64,000 nt of DNA from Streptomyces sp. RB17 (GTDB lineage: Bacteria; Actinomycetota; Actinomycetes; Streptomycetales; Streptomycetaceae): NCBI RefSeq assembly GCF_009604455.1, contig NZ_WEGL01000012.1, forward strand, positions 124,001 to 188,000. The letters are read 5' to 3'. Within the stretch, counting starts at the first letter, position 1, and each line of letters begins with the position of its first letter. The position numbers and the translations under genes were made by a program. Below are positions 24,336-32,285 of this stretch, one piece after another. The notes beneath the pieces were generated by a model. That model did no database searches and was not told the DNA's origin. It was given only the letters and a program-made list of their open reading frames with translations.

Positions 24336-24503
24336 GGCAGTGGCCCAGGGCCCATCGGACCTTGCCGCGGCTGTCGTCTACCTGCCCCCATCGGCCAGTG
24401 GGCCCGGGTCGTTTTCGGGGTGCCACACAGCGAAGCCGGCTCCGGGATACGGTCCTCCAGTTGCCGACGGCGCGAGCCATCGGCGTCGCCGATAGGAGTC
24501 TCA

Positions 24504-25472
24504 ATGCCTGACCTTCGCGCCATCGACCTCAACCTGCTGGTCGACCTCAATGCGTTGCTCACCACGCGGAACGTCACTAGCGCCGCGCGTCAGCTGAACT
24601 TGAGCCAGTCCGCGATGAGCGGATCGCTCGCCCGACTCCGCAAGCTCTTCGACGACCCGTTGCTGGTCCGCAACGGTCGGAAGCTCACCCCCACAACGAG
24701 GGCGGAAGCCCTCGCCGAACCGATCCGCGAGATCTTGAGCCAGGTGCGGGACGTGCTTACCGATCCCGAGGCGTTTGATCCAGCGACGGCCCATCGCACG
24801 TTCTCGATCAGCGCCTCGGACTACGCCACCGCCGTCTTGCTCGCGCCGATGCTGCGCACTTTGTCGACGGAGGCTCCACACATAACGATCAACGTGCGGC
24901 CGCGGTCGGACGACGTCCGCACGCTGCTGCACGATGATCGCGTCGACCTTGCCATCGAGCCCCGTGAGCTGATGGCGGAGACCGCGCTCCCGAACGCTGT
25001 GCTGTTTCAGGACCGCTGGATGTGCATCATGGACGCCTCGGTTCGGCCAGATCCGGATATGCCGATCGACGTCGCAAGCTTCCTTGCGCTACCACACATC
25101 TTGTACTCGATCGGACCGGGCCTGCAGCTCAACCACGCCGACCGGCACCTCGTCAACCAGGGGCTCAGCCGGCGAGTCGAGGTCACGCTCGAGAGCTTCC
25201 TGCTGGTGCCGCTGCTGATACGGGGGACCGAACTGGTCAGCTTGGTACTCGAACGGTCGGCTCGGCTTCACTCTCTTGAGGGGCTGTTGCTCGTCGAGCC
25301 GCCGGTTCCAGTCCCCGACATCAACGAAGCGATGTACTGGAACCCGCGGCATACCGGTGACCCGGGCCATACCTGGTTGCGCGACAAGCTGCTCAGCGCG
25401 GCTGCGGAGCTCTCAGCCACGTCGTCCGAAGCAATCGTGGGAAGTCCTGGCCTACGGCCGGCCACGGCCTGA
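24504..25472 (+). CDS. LysR family transcriptional regulator
   Basis: A 322-residue LysR-type regulator. The ATG at 24504 follows AGGAG by 5 nt. HTH: LNLLVDLNALLTTRNVTSAARQLNLSQSAMSGSLARLRKLFDDPLLVRNGRKL. The rest is a LysR substrate-binding domain of the NodD-like type (FSISASDYATAVLLAPML, DLAIEPRELM). Regulators of this branch often sense aromatic compounds. It converges on the P450 operon, with terminator-like DNA between them, and lies 0.9 kb from mscR; control of either is possible but unproven. Confidence 0.92.
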   Translation: MPDLRAIDLNLLVDLNALLTTRNVTSAARQLNLSQSAMSGSLARLRKLFDDPLLVRNGRKLTPTTRAEALAEPIREILSQVRDVLTDPEAFDPATAHRTFSISASDYATAVLLAPMLRTLSTEAPHITINVRPRSDDVRTLLHDDRVDLAIEPRELMAETALPNAVLFQDRWMCIMDASVRPDPDMPIDVASFLALPHILYSIGPGLQLNHADRHLVNQGLSRRVEVTLESFLLVPLLIRGTELVSLVLERSARLHSLEGLLLVEPPVPVPDINEAMYWNPRHTGDPGHTWLRDKLLSAAAELSATSSEAIVGSPGLRPATA

Positions 25473-25862
25473 TCGCCGCGCTGCGTGATCTTCGGTGGTT
25501 GTCCCGGCGCTTTCGGAAGGAGCGGCTAAAGAGCGTTTTCTCCCGCCGGTCGTGTTTGGTTCCAGGGTTAGGTGCACCGTCAGTTCGGGGTGGATTCACG
25601 TGCGAGGCGTCGACTTATGAGATCGATCATCGCGACGTAAGCATTCAGCGTAGTTGGAGCGAGTAGTGGTTGTGGGTGTCCGGTGACCGCGCGGTCGCCA
25701 GCCGACGGGGTGTCAGGCCAGGGCTGCGGATGGCAGCCAGTTTCTGCCCCTGAATACGTCGCGGAGTACCCCGAGAAAGCAGCCGGGGCTGATCGCTGTG
25801 GACCTGGCCGCCGTCCATGAGCAACGCCGCGCGCTGGAAGCGCACATCACCGAACCGCTGGG
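25473..25862. other. 390-bp gap with no recognisable gene
   Basis: Between the LysR stop and the P450 terminator. Short frames near 25790-25870 (VDLAAVHEQRRALEAHI) have the flavour of a transposase scrap, but no family can be supported. Confidence 0.35.
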
Positions 25863-25935
25863 CCCTGAGTAGGGTCGGGGGCTGGAGACGGAGCCCTCAC
25901 GGGCACCGCGCGCCGGCCCCCGGCCCTACTCAGGG
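25863..25935 (-). terminator. Long terminator hairpin after the P450 operon
   Basis: Arms 25863-25882 and 25916-25935 (CCCTGAGTAGGG at one end, CCCTACTCAGGG at the other) pair over 20 bp with one G-T pair around a 33-nt loop. It begins 8 nt past the P450 stop codon. Confidence 0.75.
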
Positions 25936-25943
25936 AACGCGCA

Positions 25944-27140
25944 TCAGGACACGGCGACCGGCAATGAGGAAAGCGACCGCGTCATGTTGTTGAGCTCGTC
26001 GCGTCGAGGCGGGCCCTGAAGCTCGATGTGCTTGACGCGGCGGGCCAGGGCGTCGAGGACCGCGTGAATCTCCAGCTTCGCCAGACCCTGCCCCGCACAC
26101 GCGTGGATGCCGTAGCCGAAGCTCAGGTGATCAGCCGCGTAGCGCCGGACATCGAAGCGGTCTGGATCTGGGTACTGCCGTTCGTCGTGGTTGGCTGACC
26201 CAAACAGCAGCAGTACCCGCTCGCCCTCCTCGAGCCTGTAACCATCACGGACATACGGCCTCGTGAGCACGCGGGCGAACAACGGGATGGGCGCCTCCAC
26301 GCGCAGGACCTCGTTGATCGCGGACTGGATCAGGCTACGGTCGCGGCGCACCGCCTCCCATTGATCGGGAAAGCGGGCAAAGAGCCAGACTGCGCTCGCG
26401 AGCGTGCTGATCGTGGTATCGAAGGCGGGAATGGAGTACCCCGCCATCAAGGGGGTCACAGCCTCCCGAGGGATGTCACCGCGCGCCGCCGCATCATGGA
26501 TCGCGGTGGCAAAACCGCCGGCACGCATGCGATCGGGGGTACACGACTCAGCAAGCCAGGCGAACATCTCACCGGCAACCGGCAGAGCCCGCGCACTGCG
26601 GGCGTTCTCGGGGCCCATCGCGTCGAAGGTAGAGGAACCCCACCGCAGGAGCTGCTCGCGTCCCTCCTCGGGGAAGCCAAGCAGATCGAGGACAATTGAC
26701 ACGGGAAAGGTTCGCGCCAGGTCTGTGACGGCGTCGAACCTACCCCGAGCGACAAGCTCACCGACGAATCGGTCGGCCTTCTCGGCGATCGCAGGCCGTA
26801 GCTCCGCCAGCGCCCGTGGAGCGAGCCGCGAGCTAAGCACTGAGCGCAACGTGGTGTGGTGTGGTGGATCGGAGTTGATGATGGTCCCCGCCATCGCGGC
26901 ATTGATCGCCGGATTGAGCGCGACACCGGACGCGGAGGAGAAGGTCTCCCAGTCCTCGAGTGCCGCGCGGACCGCGTCGTAGCGAGTAAGCGCGGCAAAC
27001 CCGTACCGTGCCAGCTTCACCACCGGACCGATATCACGCAGAACCCTCAGCAAGGGATACGGATCAGCGAGGGCGTCGTCGGCGAAGAGATCGACGTCGC
27101 TCTCGGGTACGGGTCTGGTCTTCTCGTCGTTGATTGTCAC
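25944..27140 (-). CDS. Cytochrome P450, CYP199-like
   Basis: A 398-residue soluble bacterial P450. GTG start at 27140 with GGAG about 8 nt upstream. The heme ligand is Cys348 in LSFGYGIHACAGQGLAKLE; the ExxR pair is in NEVLRVEAP. The I-helix reads MAGYSIPAFDTTIST, not the usual AGxET; the pattern x-APSLDTTI is what I recall from CYP199A enzymes, which demethylate para-methoxybenzoates. Its own [3Fe-4S] ferredoxin and FAD reductase genes lie directly upstream in one operon. O-demethylation of an aromatic ether, releasing formaldehyde, is an inference supported by the nearby mycothiol formaldehyde dehydrogenase. Confidence 0.88.
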   Translation of the reverse strand: MTINDEKTRPVPESDVDLFADDALADPYPLLRVLRDIGPVVKLARYGFAALTRYDAVRAALEDWETFSSASGVALNPAINAAMAGTIINSDPPHHTTLRSVLSSRLAPRALAELRPAIAEKADRFVGELVARGRFDAVTDLARTFPVSIVLDLLGFPEEGREQLLRWGSSTFDAMGPENARSARALPVAGEMFAWLAESCTPDRMRAGGFATAIHDAAARGDIPREAVTPLMAGYSIPAFDTTISTLASAVWLFARFPDQWEAVRRDRSLIQSAINEVLRVEAPIPLFARVLTRPYVRDGYRLEEGERVLLLFGSANHDERQYPDPDRFDVRRYAADHLSFGYGIHACAGQGLAKLEIHAVLDALARRVKHIELQGPPRRDELNNMTRSLSSLPVAVS

Positions 27141-27215
27141 GCTCGACTCCAGAAACGAAATGGGTCTTGCTCTTCGGTGGATGCGTTTCTTTGGACGCTT
27201 GCTGTTAGCCCGTTG

Positions 27216-28340
27216 CTACGCGTCCTGGCCGATCAGGCTCCGCAGCTTGCGACGCGAAATCCGATGATTAATCGCGGCGACGGTGCACAGGTCACCTCGA
27301 CGCCACCGCAGCAGCGCAGAGCGCTGCCCCAACTCCCCGGCCAGGGCCTCGGCCGTGCCGTACACCGGGAGGGGGCCAAGGATATTGACGGTCATCCCAA
27401 ACGCCTCGGTCCAAACGAACTCCGACGACGTGTAGGGCGCCACCTCATCACCCCGGATCAGCGCGGCGCCAGCAACTCGGGCCTGGTCCAACGCGGCGGT
27501 CCAGAACGGTGTGCGGGCTCCGCCACCCATGCGGACAACGTCACCGGCAGCCGAGATGTCGGCATCCACCCGGCATCGGCCATCGACGAGGACGCCCCCG
27601 TCGACAGGGATTCCCGAGTCAGTGAGCCAGTCGGTGTTCGGGCGGCACCCGATCGCGGTGACTACCAGGTCCGCCTCGAGCGTAATACCGTCCGCCGTGC
27701 GGACTGCATGCACCGGGTCTCCCTCGAGCGTGACCTCACCGACGCAGCACCGCACATCGACGCCATGCGTTCTCGCGGCGCGGGTCAGGAACGCCGACAT
27801 CTCGGGGCCCAGGCCCGACGCGAGACCGTTTCCGCGCGCGAGAACGGTCGTACTAAGTCCGGCCGCCACGCACGCCGAGGCCAACTCGAGCCCTATGAAG
27901 CCTCCCCCGACGATCACCACGGAGTTGATCCGATGGAGCGTTTCTCGTAGAACCAGGGCGTCGGACAGCGACCGCAGCACGGTCTCGCCCCGTCCGTCGG
28001 GCCTGAATGTTCGGGCGCGGGCTCCGGTGGCAATGACGAGCTTGTCGTAGCACACAGTCTCCCCACCCGACAGGTGGACCTCGCGCCTCGACCGGTCCAG
28101 CCCGAGCGCGCGCACGCCCAGGTGGAGCGCAATGTCCTCCCGAGGCGATGGCAAGGACACGTCTTCCGCGGTGCTCGTGCCGTGGAGCAAAGCCTTCGAT
28201 AGGGCGGGGCGGGTGTAGGGCGGGTCACTCTCCTGCCCGATCACGGTGATCGGTCCGTCGTGGCCGGCGTTCCGGATCGCCTCGGCTGCGGCCGTACCCG
28301 CGGCGGAGGCGCCGACCACAACCACGTTCGTGGCGGTCAC
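27216..28340 (-). CDS. NAD(P)H-dependent ferredoxin reductase (FAD-binding)
   Basis: A 374-residue reductase of the oxygenase-coupled family. The GTG at 28340 overlaps the ferredoxin stop (GTGA), so I prefer it to the longer open frame. FAD-binding motif VVVGASAAGTAAAEAIR at the N-terminus, DPPYTRPALSKALL, TGARARTF, the NAD-binding VVIVGGGFIGLELAS, and the second FAD site ISAAGDVVRM. It passes electrons from NAD(P)H to the adjacent ferredoxin and then to the P450. The gap to the P450 gene is 75 nt. Confidence 0.93.
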   Translation of the reverse strand: MTATNVVVVGASAAGTAAAEAIRNAGHDGPITVIGQESDPPYTRPALSKALLHGTSTAEDVSLPSPREDIALHLGVRALGLDRSRREVHLSGGETVCYDKLVIATGARARTFRPDGRGETVLRSLSDALVLRETLHRINSVVIVGGGFIGLELASACVAAGLSTTVLARGNGLASGLGPEMSAFLTRAARTHGVDVRCCVGEVTLEGDPVHAVRTADGITLEADLVVTAIGCRPNTDWLTDSGIPVDGGVLVDGRCRVDADISAAGDVVRMGGGARTPFWTAALDQARVAGAALIRGDEVAPYTSSEFVWTEAFGMTVNILGPLPVYGTAEALAGELGQRSALLRWRRGDLCTVAAINHRISRRKLRSLIGQDA

Positions 28341-28528
28341 CGACTCAGCTTGATCGCCGCGACGGGACACGCCCGCGCGCCGGCAGCTGCCTCGGTGGCG
28401 AGCTCCTCGGGCACCGTGGTGTAGAGCAGTTCGACGTCGGAGTCGTCCGGCAGCCGGTAGACGGTGGGCGCAGCTTCCTCGCAGAGCCCGTACCCTTCGC
28501 ATCGGCCCTGCTGGAGTGACAGCTCCAT
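28337..28528 (-). CDS. [3Fe-4S]-type ferredoxin of the P450 system
   Basis: A 63-residue ferredoxin. The ATG at 28528 is preferred because GGAGGTGA lies just upstream; another ATG occurs 15 nt earlier. Cluster ligands follow C-x5-C (GRCEGYGLCEE) ... CP (GARACPVAAIKL), three cysteines, so a 3Fe-4S cluster is expected. It is the first gene of the ferredoxin-reductase-P450 operon and overlaps the reductase start. It carries electrons to the P450. Confidence 0.9.
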   Translation of the reverse strand: MELSLQQGRCEGYGLCEEAAPTVYRLPDDSDVELLYTTVPEELATEAAAGARACPVAAIKLSR

Positions 28529-28819
28529 TGCTTTCACCTCCATAGTTCTTCGGCGAACGCAGCCTGTGATCGACAGCGGTAACCCGCCGTCGGAACGAAT
28601 TGAGATGGTGGTTGTGAACGCTATGGCGACCTACGGCAAAAGGTCCAACAGGTAGCTGCGATATGTGGCATCGGCCAAACCAATGAATAAGCCGTCGAAG
28701 CCCCCGCTACCCGGACCCTAAGAGGTCGTAACACGATCTTGCTCAGTCGCCGGCTTCGGGAGTGTCTTGTTTTTCGTGTAAGCCCTGATGCTGACGTTTC
28801 TTGGGGTTTGATTCGGGCG
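28529..28819. promoter_or_regulatory. Promoter region of the P450 operon bounded by an IS256 remnant
   Basis: A 291-bp gap. The part nearest the ferredoxin gene (28545-28700) has lower GC than the surroundings and should hold the operon promoter. No palindrome strong enough to call an operator was found. Confidence 0.35.
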
Positions 28820-29680
28820 TTATTGGTTGTCGATGACGCGGTCGCCGTAGAAGCCGGCGAGGGTGTTGATCGCTTCCTTCCAGTTGTAGGTGCGGCCGGT
28901 GGGGTTGCGCCGGTTGGGCTGGCGGTCCCGGATGACGAGGTAGAGGACTTTCAGGGCGGCTTCCTCGTTCGGGAAGTGTCCGCGGCGGCGGGTGGCCTGC
29001 CGGAAGCGGGAGTTGAGGGACTCGATCATGTTCGTGGTGTAGACGATCTTGCGGATCTCGGGCGGGAAGCGGAGGAACATCACGAAGTGTTCCCAGCTGC
29101 GGCGCCAGACGCCGATCAGCCGATCAGGGCCGGGTAGCGGGCTCCCCAGATCTCCTCGAACTCGGCGAACCGCTGCTCGGCGGCGTCCACCGTGGCGGCG
29201 GTGTAGACCTGGCGGAGTTCCTTGGCGATCTGCGACCAGTGCTTGGTCGAGGCCTACTTGAGGCTGTTTCTGACCATGTGGACCACGCAGAGCTGGATGT
29301 CGGCGAGCGGCCAGATGTTCTGAATCGGAGTCCGGGAGGCCCTTCAGGCCGTCACAGCAGGCGATCAGTACGTCCTCGATGCCGCGGTTCTTCAGCTCCG
29401 CGAGCCATGCCATCCAGGTCTTGGCGCCCTCGCCGCCGGAGCCTACCCACATGCCCAGCACGTCACGCTCGCCTTCCAGGTTGATCCCGACAGCGATGTA
29501 GACGGGGCGGTTGGCGACCGCTCCGTCGCGGATCTTCAGCACGATCGCGTCGATCATCACCACGGCGTAGACACGGTCGAGGGGCCGGTTGCGCCAGGCG
29601 TCGAGTTCCTCGGTGATCTTGTCGGTCGCGCGGGAGATCAGATCGCGGGAGACATCCACGTCGTAGATCTCCGCGCGATG
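28820..29680 (-). pseudogene. IS256-family (mutator) transposase, truncated and frameshifted
   Basis: The minus strand begins without an N-terminus at DVSRDLISRATDKITEELDAW, continues through NRPLDRVYAVVMIDAIVLKIRD and INLEGERDVLGMWV, then loses frame near 29340 (after CCDGLKGLPDS). It returns to the family near 29120 with IYTT-type YTTNMIESLNSRFRQATRRRGHFPNEEAALKVLYLV. At least two frame changes and loss of about 150 N-terminal residues make it non-functional. Its broken 5' edge is joined directly to the 3' end of the hydrolase gene at about 29680. Confidence 0.88.
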
Positions 29681-31949
29681 AGCCTGCCACCGTGTGGCCG
29701 TTCGCGACGACCTTGACCTTCTGGCCGGGCCAGGGGTTGCGGACCTGTTGGGCGGTGTTCGCGCCAGCCTCGATGGCGACCGTTACCGGCACGCCGTCGC
29801 GGACCTGCACGTCGACCTTGCTCTTGTGCTGGATGGACACCGTGGCGTCCGCATTCCAGCCGGTGGGCAACGCCGGGGCGATGCGCAGCAGGCCGTCGTA
29901 GTCCTGGACGAGCGCGTCCTGCAATGCCGTTGTCACGACGGCGCCCTGCTCGGCATAGGGCTCCTTGTAGGTGGCGCCGAAGGACGCGAGGCCGGACGGG
30001 CGCTGCTGGTACGTCTCGGTGAGGTCGACCAGTGCCTTCGCCATGTCGTCGCCGAGGCCGAGCCGCGCCGCGTCGATCGGGTCGAAGCTCCAGTCGTTGT
30101 GCTCCACGTAGGGGCGGTCGGTGAAGGTGCGCTTGGCCAGATCCGACAGCTGGCCACTGTCGCCGATCAGCCCGTAGGGCCACACCGGTTCGAGGCCCAG
30201 GTTCTCCGCGTTGTGGGTCTTCGCGGCCTGCTGTCCCGATTGGCCGATCACATCCTGCCCGGTGCTGTCGTCGGCCGGGCTGAGCTGCTGGGTCATGGTC
30301 GCGGCGTCCGTGCGCGGATACGGCAGGACCTTGGGCAGCGCCGCGGTCAGCGCGGCCACGAGGTCCTGGTCGCGGTGCAACAGCCGCGCGGCCTGGATCA
30401 CGTCGGGGAAAATCGCGGTCATCGCCGTGATGTCGGTGGTCGGATCGCCGACATCCCACTGGGTCTCATGCGCGTTGGACGGGCTGGTGTGCAGGAATCC
30501 GTCCGTGCCGGTCTTGGCGTACGACAGCATGAACCTGGCCCAGTCGGCCATGACCGGGTAGTTCTGCCGCAGGAATGCCAGGTCGTCGGTTGCCTGGTAG
30601 GTCTGCCAGACGAACAGCGCGACCTCCGCGCCGGTACTCAGCGTCCTGGCGTTGTAGTTGGCCGGCCCTTGCGAGCTGCAGTTCAGGTACGGGTTGGCGC
30701 CCCACTGGCCGTTGGCCAGGTGCACCTGGACGCCGACACCGTTGAACCACATGGTCTCCGGCGTGCACGCGCCGGCCGAGCCGGCGAACTGGCCGGCTGT
30801 CCAGGCCACGGTGTTCGGCAGGGTGTCACGGTAGAGGACGAAGTAGCCGTCGTTGTTCGCGTACGCGCCGGCACCCATGTTCGCCGTGACCAGCATCCGC
30901 AGGTTCCAGCCCCAGTACGACGCCGGATCCCAGGAATGCGTGTCGCCGGCGGAGTCGAACAGGTCGGCAACGCCCGCCTGCGAGCCCGGGCGTACGGAGC
31001 CGCGCTCCGCAGCTTCGGCGAACAGGCTGATCGTCCGCAGGTTCGCCAAGTACTGTGCCGAACCATCCGGCGAGGACAGCTTGATCATCCCGACGCCGTC
31101 CCAGTAGTGGTGCCACCAGGCCGCGGTCCGGCCGAACGTGTCGGAGTCGCCGCTACCGGCCAGCAGCCGCTGAGCGGTGGCCGTCGCGTCACCGCCGGTC
31201 CACTGCGGCGACGCCACGACGATGCGGAACGAGCCGTTCGGCTTGGGTCTGACGCTCAACTGCACCGTGAGCGGGTCGACGACGCCGGCACTGACGTCAC
31301 GGCCGGCGGCGGTGATGGCAGCGAGTGCCCCGAACGTCCGGCCGCTCGCGCCCGGTTGGGTGTCGTCCTGCCAGGTCTGCGCGAGGGTGCCGATGGTGGA
31401 GCCGGCCGACGCGGTCGGGGTGCGCGGCTGCCACAGGTGCAACTGCGCCGTCTGGTCGGCCGCCGGGTCAGCTCCGGTCACGTCGATGACGAGCTGGTCG
31501 GTGTCGGCGCGCACGTAAGTGGTGGCCGTCATGCCGCCGCCGCTCTGGGTGAACGTGCCGTCGTACAGGTCGAGCCGGCCCTGGTAGTCCGGGGCGCTCG
31601 TCAGCTTCGCCAGTCCCGGCACGACGACCTGGCCGGGCGACAGCCGGTCGGGCATGGTGTCCGCCCTGTTCAACTGCACAGTCAGGCCGTTCTCGTCCCA
31701 CACACCGACGCCGAGGTCGCCATTGCCCAAGGGCATGGACTGGGCTGACGCGGTATTGGGCCGGCCGAGGACCACATCGGAGCTGTGCACCATGCCGGGA
31801 ACATCGACGTGGAACGAGCCGTTTCGCCACGCGGTGGTCGCCGAGGTGGACCCGCTCGCTGCCGGGGCCTGCCCGACCAGCGCCACGGCCATGCCGTAGG
31901 CGAGCAACACCACCGACAACGACCGGCGGTTTCTGCCACTGTGGGGCAT
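29463..31949 (-). CDS. Secreted DUF5703/GH95-like glycoside hydrolase, 3' end replaced by IS256 sequence
   Basis: An 828-codon frame. The ATG at 31949 is chosen for its nearby GGAGC and for the signal peptide that follows (RNRRSLSVVLLAYGMAVAL...AASG); the frame is open to 32000. N-terminal part: VLGRPNTASAQSMPLGNGDLGVGVW, LNRADTMPDRLSPGQVV and LDLYDGTFTQSGGGMTATTY, a DUF5703-type domain. Next comes an alpha/alpha-toroid catalytic part like GH95 (SWDPASYWGWNLRMLVTANM, PVMADWARFMLSY, DVIGQSGQQAAKTHNAENLGLEPVWPYG) and a C-terminal beta region up to VVANGHTVAGS near residue 757. From about 29680 the frame reads out of phase through an IS256 transposase, adding about 70 meaningless residues. The catalytic domain looks whole, so residual function is possible. 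Confidence 0.78.
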   Translation of the reverse strand: MPHSGRNRRSLSVVLLAYGMAVALVGQAPAASGSTSATTAWRNGSFHVDVPGMVHSSDVVLGRPNTASAQSMPLGNGDLGVGVWDENGLTVQLNRADTMPDRLSPGQVVVPGLAKLTSAPDYQGRLDLYDGTFTQSGGGMTATTYVRADTDQLVIDVTGADPAADQTAQLHLWQPRTPTASAGSTIGTLAQTWQDDTQPGASGRTFGALAAITAAGRDVSAGVVDPLTVQLSVRPKPNGSFRIVVASPQWTGGDATATAQRLLAGSGDSDTFGRTAAWWHHYWDGVGMIKLSSPDGSAQYLANLRTISLFAEAAERGSVRPGSQAGVADLFDSAGDTHSWDPASYWGWNLRMLVTANMGAGAYANNDGYFVLYRDTLPNTVAWTAGQFAGSAGACTPETMWFNGVGVQVHLANGQWGANPYLNCSSQGPANYNARTLSTGAEVALFVWQTYQATDDLAFLRQNYPVMADWARFMLSYAKTGTDGFLHTSPSNAHETQWDVGDPTTDITAMTAIFPDVIQAARLLHRDQDLVAALTAALPKVLPYPRTDAATMTQQLSPADDSTGQDVIGQSGQQAAKTHNAENLGLEPVWPYGLIGDSGQLSDLAKRTFTDRPYVEHNDWSFDPIDAARLGLGDDMAKALVDLTETYQQRPSGLASFGATYKEPYAEQGAVVTTALQDALVQDYDGLLRIAPALPTGWNADATVSIQHKSKVDVQVRDGVPVTVAIEAGANTAQQVRNPWPGQKVKVVANGHTVAGSSRGDLRRGCLPRSDLPRDRQDHRGTRRLAQPAPRPCLRRGDDRRDRAEDPRRSGRQPPRLHRCRDQPGRRA

Positions 31950-32285
31950 GCGAGGGCTCCGCTCACTGGTCACAGGACGGCGACGGCAAAAGGGAAGCAC
32001 CAGACATCGGATGAGTCAACCAGGGACGGGCCTACTGGGCCGAGTCATCAGGCGGTTCGCCGTAGATAGATCGGGGCTTTCACGATTGTGGCTGCGGTGT
32101 CCGCCGCCGGGGCACCGCCGGGCACTCCTGCGACGCCGGGCGGCACGCAGCGGCCGACCCGCTCCCCCGATTCATCGGATGAATCTGTTGACGCGACGGT
32201 GGTTCACCCGTAGAACGTGTGCGTTCCAACGTTGAAGACCCCGAAGACGAGGCGCGTTGCCGTAGACCGTGCTGAGGAGCCGCTC
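31950..32285. promoter_or_regulatory. 336-bp divergent promoter region
   Basis: Lies between the leftward GH95-like gene and the rightward GH27 gene. GAGGAG at 32274-32279 serves the GH27 start. No clear operator was recognised; the divergent arrangement of two secreted glycosidases suggests shared control. Confidence 0.35.

Noticed and set aside
29694..31748. 684-codon plus-strand frame opposite the GH95-like gene
   Set aside because: Antisense shadow without motifs; the minus-strand gene has a signal peptide and conserved segments.
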